From Burkholderiales bacterium (GTDB lineage: Bacteria; Pseudomonadota; Gammaproteobacteria; Burkholderiales; Burkholderiaceae_E), in NCBI GenBank assembly GCA_020348765.1, contig CP070753.1:2845731-2858194 (forward strand): DNA of 12,464 bases, in the 5' to 3' direction. Positions within the stretch are counted from its first letter, which is position 1, and each line of letters begins with the position of its first letter. The position numbers and the translations under genes were made by a program. The notes under the pieces were generated by a model, which made no database searches, was not told where the DNA came from, and saw only the letters and a list, made by a program, of their open reading frames with translations. Of this stretch, positions 1 to 5,375 are shown in pieces.

Positions 1-318
1 CGCGATCACCGGTACCGGGCACTCCATGACCGCGTAATAGGCCTCTTCGAAGATCGCGTGCTGCAGCCGCCAGGTCTCGTCGGACATGCCCCTGCGTTCC
101 TTCAGGTCGCCGCCGGAGCAGAACGCCTTGTCGCCGGCGCCGGTGATCACGATGCAGCGCAGATCGCCGGGCGTGAACCGCAGCGGCACGAAGATCTCGC
201 GCAGCTCGCGCCCCATCTGCGTGTTCAGCGCGTTCCTGACCTCGGGCCGATCGAGCGTGACGGCCAGCAGGCCGTCCCCAGTCTGTTCGAGCTTCAGTGT
301 TTCGAAGTCAGTCCGCAT
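1..318 (-). CDS. Enoyl-CoA hydratase/isomerase family protein (N-terminal 106 residues; runs off left edge)
   Basis: Crotonase-fold protein expected to hydrate, isomerise or otherwise process an acyl-CoA in the cytoplasm. The visible 106 residues begin MRTDFETLKLEQ and contain the family pattern DRPEVRNALN (residues 23-32) and the oxyanion-hole/CoA-binding segment AFCSGGDLKER (66-76), followed by PVPVIA, where crotonases approach the second half of the active site. The frame is open to base 1, so the catalytic acidic residues and the exact reaction cannot be read. The ATG at 318 is chosen because AGGAGG lies at 333-328, 9 nt upstream, inside the CoA-transferase gene. The start overlaps the CoA-transferase stop by 11 nt, which implies translational coupling. 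Family assignment is firm; substrate and subfamily are unknown. Confidence 0.93.
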   Translation of the reverse strand, partial: MRTDFETLKLEQTGDGLLAVTLDRPEVRNALNTQMGRELREIFVPLRFTPGDLRCIVITGAGDKAFCSGGDLKERRGMSDETWRLQHAIFEEAYYAVMECPVPVIA

Positions 319-1477
319 CGCGCGCTGCCTCCTCGTCGGGCGCGCCGAACACGGCCCGGTTGTGCTCGCCCAGGCGCGGCGGCGTGCGTCGAAACGGCGG
401 GCGCACGCCGTCGAAGGCCAGCGCCGGGCCCATCATCGTGAAACGCTCATCCGGTGACCGTTGCAGCATCCCGAGCGCCTGCGTCTGTGGATGCTCGAAC
501 ACCTCGTCGATCGACTGCAGCGGCGCACAGGGTACGCCGGCCCGATCCAGCGCATCGAGCCAGTGGCTGCGGGGCTGCTCGCCGATCACGGCCTCGATCG
601 CCGTGTTGACGGCCGCGCGGTTCGCGAGCCGGTCGGCATTGGTCCGAAAGCGCGCATCGTCGATCCACTCGGCCCGATCGAGCACGCGGCACAGCCGCTC
701 GAAGTGATCGTCATTGCCCGCGGCGATGATCAGGTAGCCGTCACCGGCCCGGAACGCCTTGTACGGCACCGCGATCGCCGCCTCTGAGCCGGTGCGACCC
801 TGGCGATGGCCGACCGAGGCATAGAGGGCCGCGGGCACGGTCATCCACGCCAGTGCGGCCTCGTACAGCGACGTGTCCACCTCGCAGCCGGCGCCGGTCA
901 GCTCGCGCCGGCGCAATGCGGCGATCACGCCGATCACGGCCCAGAACGCGGTGCCGATGTCGACGATCGACGGGCCGACCCGAACCGGCGGCCGGCCTTC
1001 CTCGCCGGTGATGCTCATGATGCCGGCGAAGGCCTGCATCATCGGGTCGTAGCCGGGCCGCTCGCGCAACGGGCCGCTGCGGCCGAACGCGCCCATGTTG
1101 CAGTACACCAGGCGCGGCGCCAGCGGGCGCAGCGTGGCGGCATCGATGCCGTTGCGCTCGACGATGCCCGGGCGCAGGTTCTGTACCACCACGTCGGCCC
1201 GTTCGACGATCAGCCGGCGCAGCCGCTCGAGCTGCGTCGGGTCGCGAAAGTCGACCGTGATGCCGAACTTCTCGCGATTCAGGCACTGGTAGGTGGCCGA
1301 GGCATCGTGCCAGAACGGCGGCCCCCAGCGCCTGGCATCGTCGCCACCGGCCGGGTTCTCGACCTTGATCACCTCGGCGCCGAGCTCGCCCAGCAACGGG
1401 CCGGCGAACGGCGCGGCCACGCTGCTGCCGATCTCGATCACGGTGATGCCGGCCAGCGGCTGGTGAGCTGGGATCAT
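308..1477 (-). CDS. CaiB/BaiF (family III) CoA-transferase
   Basis: 389-residue protein of the formyl-CoA transferase / CaiB / BaiF family, which moves coenzyme A between carboxylic acids in the cytoplasm through an aspartyl-CoA mixed anhydride. The N-terminus PLAGITVIEIGSSVAAPFAG, then LGAEVIKVENPAGGDDAR, is the family signature. NREKFGITVDFRDP, VVVQNLRPGIVER and GYDPMMQAFAGIMSITG follow in the usual order. Asp173 in GPSIVDIGTAFWA aligns with the catalytic aspartate of the family (inferred from the motif). Length is normal and no frame damage is seen. It is followed by an overlapping enoyl-CoA hydratase gene, so the pair probably activates and then hydrates one substrate. A sigma70-like promoter with a LacI-type operator lies just upstream (1508-1549). 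The ribosome site before the ATG is weak (GGGA about 10 nt upstream). Substrate unknown. Confidence 0.93.
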   Translation of the reverse strand: MIPAHQPLAGITVIEIGSSVAAPFAGPLLGELGAEVIKVENPAGGDDARRWGPPFWHDASATYQCLNREKFGITVDFRDPTQLERLRRLIVERADVVVQNLRPGIVERNGIDAATLRPLAPRLVYCNMGAFGRSGPLRERPGYDPMMQAFAGIMSITGEEGRPPVRVGPSIVDIGTAFWAVIGVIAALRRRELTGAGCEVDTSLYEAALAWMTVPAALYASVGHRQGRTGSEAAIAVPYKAFRAGDGYLIIAAGNDDHFERLCRVLDRAEWIDDARFRTNADRLANRAAVNTAIEAVIGEQPRSHWLDALDRAGVPCAPLQSIDEVFEHPQTQALGMLQRSPDERFTMMGPALAFDGVRPPFRRTPPRLGEHNRAVFGAPDEEAARDAD

Positions 1478-1507
1478 GGGGCCGGGTCCCGGTGGGGCGC
1501 TCGATCC

Positions 1508-1536
1508 AGTGTATGCAGGGGCCGTGCGAGCGTCAA
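1508..1536 (-). promoter_or_regulatory. Candidate sigma70 promoter P1 for the CoA-transferase / enoyl-CoA hydratase pair
   Basis: Read on the minus strand: -35 TTGACG (1536-1531), a 17-nt spacer (1530-1514) and -10 TACACT (1513-1508). This places the transcript start near 1501, about 23 nt before the ATG at 1477. It is one of the few AT-richer spots in the region. Box quality and spacing are good for such GC-rich DNA, but no transcript evidence is available. It overlaps the operator-like sequence at 1536-1549 and closely resembles the promoter at 3248-3276. Confidence 0.55.
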
Positions 1537-1549
1537 TGAAACGTTTTCA
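1536..1549. promoter_or_regulatory. Candidate LacI-family operator O1
   Basis: The 14-mer ATGAAACGTTTTCA has a perfect 8-bp palindromic core AAACGTTT (1539-1546) centred on CG. On the minus strand it reads TGAAAACGTTTCAT and fits the general LacI-family pattern TGNAANCGNTT, missing only the outer CA. The central CG is the step where the hinge-helix leucine of LacI-family proteins normally intercalates. It abuts the -35 box of P1, and a LacI-family regulator is encoded at 7509-8630. Binding by that regulator is inference. Confidence 0.5.
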
Positions 1550-1599
1550 CGATTCGTGACTGCCCCTTGCCCAGTGGGGCGCACTTGCCTGGGCGGCGC

Positions 1600-2985
1600 T
1601 CAGCTCGGCAGCGTCGCGATCGTCGGCAGTTCGCTGACGGAGTCCAGCGTCTCGAGGCGTTGCAGCGCGTCGAACAGCGACCGTGCCTCGGCCGGGGTCG
1701 CGGCGCCGGCCAGGCAGTCCGCGAACTTGGTCCACAGCGCCCCGGGCCCCAGCGGCAACTGTGCATGGCCGCGCGCGTGCCGGATCTCGCGGCTGAAGCT
1801 GCGTCCGTCGGCCAGTTGCACGCGCACCGTCTCGGTGGGAGAGAACGCCGGATCCTCGGGATCGGACAGGTCGGTCGGGTGCACCGTGACGCGCGGGAAG
1901 AAGGCCTGCACCTCGGGGCGCTGCACGAACTCGTCCCGCAACTCCTGCAGGCCGGCCCGGCCGGCGATGGCGGCGGTGGCCATCGCGAACTCCTCGCTGA
2001 ACTTCGCGTCCAGGCCGGTCCACGGGCGGCTGTTGCGCAGGATCGCTGCCTGGGTGCGACTCATCTCGACCTCGACCGAGGCGATCTGATCGGCCGCGAA
2101 ACCGTGCTCGGTGCGCAGATCCAGCATGCCGTCCAGCGAGCGGTGCGTGGAGTAGCACATCGGGTACTTCTTGACGTTCAGGCCGTGCCGCAGCAAGTGC
2201 CAATCCTGGCCGAGACGGGTTTCGGGATCGAGCGCGACGCGGCCCGAGGGCGAGACCGCGTTCAGGAAGCCAAGCGGGTGCTCGATCGCATCGGGCGCCG
2301 CGGTCATCCCGGCGGCAGCGAGTTGGGTCGCCAGCACGCCGGCCTCGGCGGCACGGCCCGCGTGAAAAGGCTTGGTCATGGTGCCGAAGTTCGCGACCAG
2401 GCCGCTCGCCATCGAGGCGGCGATGCCCAGCGCATGCCGGCAGGTTTCGGCACCCAGTCCGCGCATTGCCGCGCAGGCCGCGGCCGCGCCGATCGCGCCG
2501 AAGATCGAAGTCGGATGCCAGCCCTTCCGATGATGCTGATCGGAGTCGCGCTCGCACAGTTCTGCCCAGACCTCGTAGCCCGCGACGTAGCCGGACACCA
2601 GCTGACTGCCCGGCGCGCCGATCGCCTCGGCGGTGGCCAGCAGCGCCGGCACCAGCACCGCGCTCGTATGCGCGCCGAGCGCGACGTCGTCGTAGTCGAG
2701 CGCATGGCCGGCCGTGCCATTGTGCAGCGCGGCCGCGCGCGGCGAGCCGCGCTCGGCTCCGAGCAGCAAGCGGGCCGTGCCCGGGCCCCGGGGCGCGGGG
2801 TCGATCGCTGCGCGCACGATGCGCACCACCGGCTCGTTGCGCCCGGCGACCATGGCCGCGACGAAGTCGGTCACTCCGGTCAGCACGATGTCCGAGGCGC
2901 CGGGCGGCAGCGCCGCGGCATGCATGTCGGCGGTGAACTCGGCCAGCCGTTGCGTGAGGCTGGCGACTCGGGTCGCGGTGTCCAT
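1600..2985 (-). CDS. MmgE/PrpD family protein (2-methylcitrate dehydratase / cis-aconitate decarboxylase-like)
   Basis: 461-residue cytoplasmic enzyme of the MmgE/PrpD family, whose members dehydrate, decarboxylate or epimerise small tricarboxylic or related acids (2-methylcitrate dehydratase, cis-aconitate decarboxylase, iminodisuccinate epimerase). The signature HNGTAGHALDYDDVALGAH (residues 88-106) is followed by SGYVAGYEVWAEL, KGWHPTSIFGAIGAAAA (about 154-170) and a C-terminal VKKYPMCYSTH segment. The start is set at ATG 2985 (MDTATRVASL). An in-frame extension to 3177 encodes Arg-rich, non-family sequence and runs into a tandem repeat, so it is rejected. AGG lies about 8 nt upstream. Classic PrpD proteins have a threonine and histidine soon after the DYDD motif, whereas here the sequence continues VALGAH, so the activity is probably not methylcitrate dehydration. 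The next gene downstream, the CoA-transferase, has its own promoter 122 nt away. Family sure, reaction open. Confidence 0.92.
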   Translation of the reverse strand: MDTATRVASLTQRLAEFTADMHAAALPPGASDIVLTGVTDFVAAMVAGRNEPVVRIVRAAIDPAPRGPGTARLLLGAERGSPRAAALHNGTAGHALDYDDVALGAHTSAVLVPALLATAEAIGAPGSQLVSGYVAGYEVWAELCERDSDQHHRKGWHPTSIFGAIGAAAACAAMRGLGAETCRHALGIAASMASGLVANFGTMTKPFHAGRAAEAGVLATQLAAAGMTAAPDAIEHPLGFLNAVSPSGRVALDPETRLGQDWHLLRHGLNVKKYPMCYSTHRSLDGMLDLRTEHGFAADQIASVEVEMSRTQAAILRNSRPWTGLDAKFSEEFAMATAAIAGRAGLQELRDEFVQRPEVQAFFPRVTVHPTDLSDPEDPAFSPTETVRVQLADGRSFSREIRHARGHAQLPLGPGALWTKFADCLAGAATPAEARSLFDALQRLETLDSVSELPTIATLPS

Positions 2986-3148
2986 ATGGTCGGTCTGCCT
3001 GCGAAGCGGGGCGGAAATGGAACCGAGGAAACGGGGACGGAACCAGGGTGAAACCGGAAGCAGCGCCGCGGAGGCGACGGCTCGCGAACGGCCGGACTCT
3101 GCGCGGCCGGCGCAGGCCAATGGTGCCGCAGTTCGCAGGCACCGGCAA

Positions 3149-3199
3149 CATGATCGCGGCACATGATCGCGGCACATGATCGCGGCACATGATCGCGGC
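3149..3199. repeat. 13-bp direct tandem repeat, almost four copies
   Basis: The unit CATGATCGCGGCA occurs at 3149-3161, 3162-3174 and 3175-3187 without a mismatch, followed by a 12-bp partial copy at 3188-3199. Each copy carries one GATC, giving four GATC sites spaced exactly 13 bp apart. It lies between two divergent genes and outside any credible reading frame. It could be a replication-slippage minisatellite or an array of protein-binding sites. Confidence 0.95.
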
Positions 3200-3234
3200 G
3201 CGTGGCGGCACCACTTCCGGGCAGCGGCCCCATC

Positions 3235-3248
3235 GGGAATCGTTTTAT
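3235..3248. promoter_or_regulatory. Candidate LacI-family operator O2
   Basis: The sequence GGGAATCGTTTTAT has the core AATCGTTT (3238-3245), which fits the LacI-family core AANCGNTT. Like O1 it is followed by 2 nt and then a TTGAC -35 box. Counting core, 2-nt gap and -35, the two loci match at 13 of 16 positions on opposite strands. It is less symmetric than O1, so it would be the weaker site. Assignment to the local regulator is inference. Confidence 0.4.
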
Positions 3249-3276
3249 TGACTTGCGCGGCACGCGCTTATAGGCT
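3248..3276 (+). promoter_or_regulatory. Candidate sigma70 promoter P2 for the racemase/TRAP operon
   Basis: -35 TTGACT (3248-3253), 17-nt spacer, -10 TAGGCT (3271-3276); an alternative -10 TATAGG lies at 3269-3274 with a 15-nt spacer. It would start a transcript near 3283 and leave a leader of about 230 nt before the GTG at 3514. It stands out as an AT-richer island and has the same layout as P1. Confidence 0.45.
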
Positions 3277-3408
3277 TTGTCCGCATGCGCACGCGTGCCC
3301 GGGTTCGATGCTGCGAACTCCGGCCAAGGCGAGCCGGAAGGGCGCGGGGAACGCGGTGTGCGGTGCACCGGTGAATCGCGGCATGCGCGGCATGCCCTGC
3401 GGCCACGC

Positions 3409-3426
3409 GTCGGACTCGCGTCCGAC
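3409..3426 (+). other. Perfect 7-bp stem-loop in the operon leader
   Basis: GTCGGAC (3409-3415), loop TCGC, GTCCGAC (3420-3426). It lies between promoter P2 and the first gene and has no following T-run, so it is not a standard intrinsic terminator. It may be an RNA structure, a protein-binding palindrome or chance in GC-rich DNA. Confidence 0.5.
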
Positions 3427-3499
3427 AGGTGGCGGACACGTGGTGACGAGATTCTGGGGCAGTGGTGCCAGCGTCGTGGCCAGGCTTCAGGCGTTGCGT

Positions 3500-3506
3500 A
3501 GGGGGA
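3500..3506 (+). promoter_or_regulatory. Ribosome binding site deciding the GTG start at 3514
   Basis: AGGGGGA lies 7 nt before the GTG. No ATG in this frame is placed as well, so this site fixes the start of the first racemase-superfamily gene. Confidence 0.7.
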
Positions 3507-3513
3507 TCGTTTC

Positions 3514-4329
3514 GTGCGCATCTGGCACCAGAGCTTCACGGTACTGCAGGACCTGCCCGCCTACGAGCAGACCCTGCGCGAGCACATCGCGCGCATCGTG
3601 CGGCCGGACACCGAGGTGGTGTTGCACGGCCAGCGCCCCGGGACCTATCCGACCAATTACCCGGGCACCGACCTCGGCTTCCAGTACCTGTACTGGGTGC
3701 ACGGCAACCAGTGGGTCGCCAACGCGATCCGGGCGCAGCGCGAGGGCTTCGACGCCTACGCGATGTGCACGATGCCCAATCCGATGATTCGCGAGATCCG
3801 CTCGCTGGTCGAGATACCGGTGACCGGCTACGGCGAGTCCTCGGCGCTGCTGGCCTGTCAGCTCGGTCGCAAGTTCGGCGTGCTGACCTTCATTCCGGCC
3901 ATGGTCGACCTGTATGCGGAGCGCATTGCCGAGTACGGGCTCAGCGACCGCTGCGTTGGCGTGCGCTACACGGGATTCGGGTTCCACGACGTGCTGGCCG
4001 GCTACAGCGATCCGGGGCCCCTGATCGAGCGCTTCATGGAATCGGCACGGGGGTTCGTTCGCGACAGCGGCGCCGACGTGCTGGTCGGCGGCTCGATGCC
4101 GCTCAGCTTGCTGCTGGCGCGCGAGGGTGTGAGCCGGGTCGACGACGTGCCGGTCGTCGACGGGCTGGCCGCGACGCTGAAGATGGCCGAGATGATGGTC
4201 GAGCTCAGGCGCGTCTCCGGGCTCTGGGTGAGCCGTCACGGGCGGTTCAATGCCGCGCCGCCGCCCGAGCGCGTGCTGCAGGTGATGGAGTTCTACGGCC
4301 TGGACAGGCTACTTTCGGATCCCGATTGA
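3514..4329 (+). CDS. Asp/Glu racemase superfamily protein (hydantoin racemase / arylmalonate decarboxylase-like), single-cysteine type
   Basis: 271-residue cytoplasmic protein with a GTG start supported by AGGGGGA 7 nt upstream. The N-terminus MRIWHQSFTVLQDLPAYEQ closely parallels MKIWYQSASAYGYEP of the protein at 8640-9434, so the two are paralogs. Cys85 in YAMCTMPNP occupies the first catalytic-cysteine position of the superfamily, followed by EIRSLVEIPVTGYGESS. At the second position, where cofactor-independent racemases carry another cysteine, this protein has GADVLVGGSMPL, with Ser194 as the probable equivalent. Two-base racemisation is therefore doubtful, and a decarboxylase, isomerase or other lyase-type activity is possible. 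It is the first gene of the operon and is followed after 53 nt by the TAXI receptor, so it probably acts on the imported compound or its product. Confidence 0.85.
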   Translation: MRIWHQSFTVLQDLPAYEQTLREHIARIVRPDTEVVLHGQRPGTYPTNYPGTDLGFQYLYWVHGNQWVANAIRAQREGFDAYAMCTMPNPMIREIRSLVEIPVTGYGESSALLACQLGRKFGVLTFIPAMVDLYAERIAEYGLSDRCVGVRYTGFGFHDVLAGYSDPGPLIERFMESARGFVRDSGADVLVGGSMPLSLLLAREGVSRVDDVPVVDGLAATLKMAEMMVELRRVSGLWVSRHGRFNAAPPPERVLQVMEFYGLDRLLSDPD

Positions 4330-4382
4330 TCGGGCGGAATCCGGATACTTTGCCAACGAAGATCCGATCGGGAGGAGCGGTC

Positions 4383-5324
4383 ATGACCAAACGAAACATT
4401 CTTGCAATCGTCGCGGTTGCCTCTGCCTTCGCAGCGGCGCCGGCCGCGGCGCAGAACGTCCTGATCAAGAGCGGTCCGCAGGGCGGGGTCTGGTACCCGG
4501 TGTCCGCGGGCCTGGCGGGCGTGCTGAAGGACAAGGCCGGCATGAATGCCACGGTGCAGACCGGCGGCGGCGTGTCGAACGCGGTCAACGTCGGCAACGG
4601 GCAGGCGCAGATCGGGTTCACGACCTCGGGCGTGGCCAAGGACACGTACTCCGGCGCCGGCGGCAAGCCACCGATGAAGGACCTGCGCCTGTTCGGCGTG
4701 CTCTACAACCAGTACTACACGCTGGCGGTTCCGGCCGACGGCGAGGTCAAGACGGTCAAGGACCTGAAGGGACGCCGGCTGGTCACGCAGCGCAAGGGTT
4801 CGTCGACCGAGAAGATGACGCGTGACGTGCTCGAGGCCAATGGACTCAAGTACGACGACCTGTCCAAGATGAACTTCGCGGGCAACGTCGGTGACGCGAC
4901 CAACCAGGTCAAGGACCGGCAGGTCGACGGCTTCTCGGCGCTGATCGCGCACCCGGCTGGCTACATGATGGAGATGGCCTCGAGCGCCGACGTCAACATC
5001 GTCGCGCTGGACAAGCCCGCGATCGACTACCTGGTCAAGAACTTCAGCGGCTACTCGCCGATCACGCTGAAGGCCGGCACCTATCCGTGGCTGAAGGCTG
5101 ACGTGCCCACGGTCAATGCGCCGGTGATCATGGTCACCAATGCGAACGTGCCCGACGATGTCGCGTACCGGATGGCCAAGGCCTGGTTCGAGAACCATGA
5201 AACGCTGGTCAACGTGCACGAGGTGATGAAGCAGTTCACGCCCGGCAACGCCTCGGCCGACCCGGTGATCCCGATCCATCCCGGCGCGCTGCGCTATTAC
5301 AAGGAAGTCGGCGCAGTCAAGTAA
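4383..5324 (+). CDS. TAXI-family TRAP transporter solute-binding protein
   Basis: 313-residue periplasmic receptor of a TRAP (tripartite ATP-independent periplasmic) transporter, TAXI branch. It captures a substrate, typically an organic acid, and hands it to the membrane permease. The N-terminus MTKRNILAIVAVASAF, then an Ala-rich stretch, is a Sec signal peptide with probable cleavage around residues 23-24. The mature part shows the TAXI patterns IKSGPQGGVWYPVSAGLAGV (about 28-47), TGGGVSNAVNVGNGQAQIGF (60-79) and TVKDLKGRRLVTQRKGS. GGAGGA at 4371-4376 sits 6 nt before the ATG. The partner permease follows after 51 nt, which is the usual TAXI arrangement. Glutamate is one established TAXI ligand, but the ligand here cannot be read from sequence. 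Confidence 0.96.
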   Translation: MTKRNILAIVAVASAFAAAPAAAQNVLIKSGPQGGVWYPVSAGLAGVLKDKAGMNATVQTGGGVSNAVNVGNGQAQIGFTTSGVAKDTYSGAGGKPPMKDLRLFGVLYNQYYTLAVPADGEVKTVKDLKGRRLVTQRKGSSTEKMTRDVLEANGLKYDDLSKMNFAGNVGDATNQVKDRQVDGFSALIAHPAGYMMEMASSADVNIVALDKPAIDYLVKNFSGYSPITLKAGTYPWLKADVPTVNAPVIMVTNANVPDDVAYRMAKAWFENHETLVNVHEVMKQFTPGNASADPVIPIHPGALRYYKEVGAVK

Positions 5325-5375
5325 CGCGCAGCGAAGCGACACACCGCGAACCGGGTCGGGCAGCGGGGCCGAGTC

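Larger units (their letters stand above)
2986..3513. other. 528-bp divergent intergenic region
   Basis: This non-coding stretch separates the minus-strand MmgE/PrpD gene from the plus-strand racemase/TRAP operon. From left to right it holds a GC-rich segment with no recognisable signal (about 2986-3148), a 13-bp tandem repeat (3149-3199), a LacI-type operator and promoter facing right (3235-3276) and a leader of about 230 nt containing a perfect 7-bp stem hairpin (3409-3426). Open frames crossing it are Arg/Pro-rich shadows without family motifs. A convincing promoter for the MmgE/PrpD gene was not found; a weak TTGCCG/CACCAT pair exists on the minus strand between about 3152 and 3124. Confidence 0.7.

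Noticed and set aside
1562..1580. GCCCC ... GGGGC inverted repeat after the MmgE/PrpD gene as a terminator
   Set aside because: Only a 5-bp stem with a 9-nt loop and no T-tract; expected by chance at this GC content.
2986..3177. In-frame 64-residue N-terminal extension of the MmgE/PrpD protein
   Set aside because: Arg-rich sequence without family similarity, reading into the 13-bp repeat. The family begins near MDTATRVASL at 2985.
3149..3199. CRISPR array or phage attachment site at the tandem repeat
   Set aside because: The 13-bp units are directly adjacent with no spacers, and there are no cas, integrase or tRNA sequences nearby.
3462..5324. A 620-codon plus-strand frame ending with the TAXI receptor
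   Set aside because: Only the part from ATG 4383 has a signal peptide and family motifs. The upstream part is an Arg/Ala-rich shadow of the racemase-superfamily gene in another frame.
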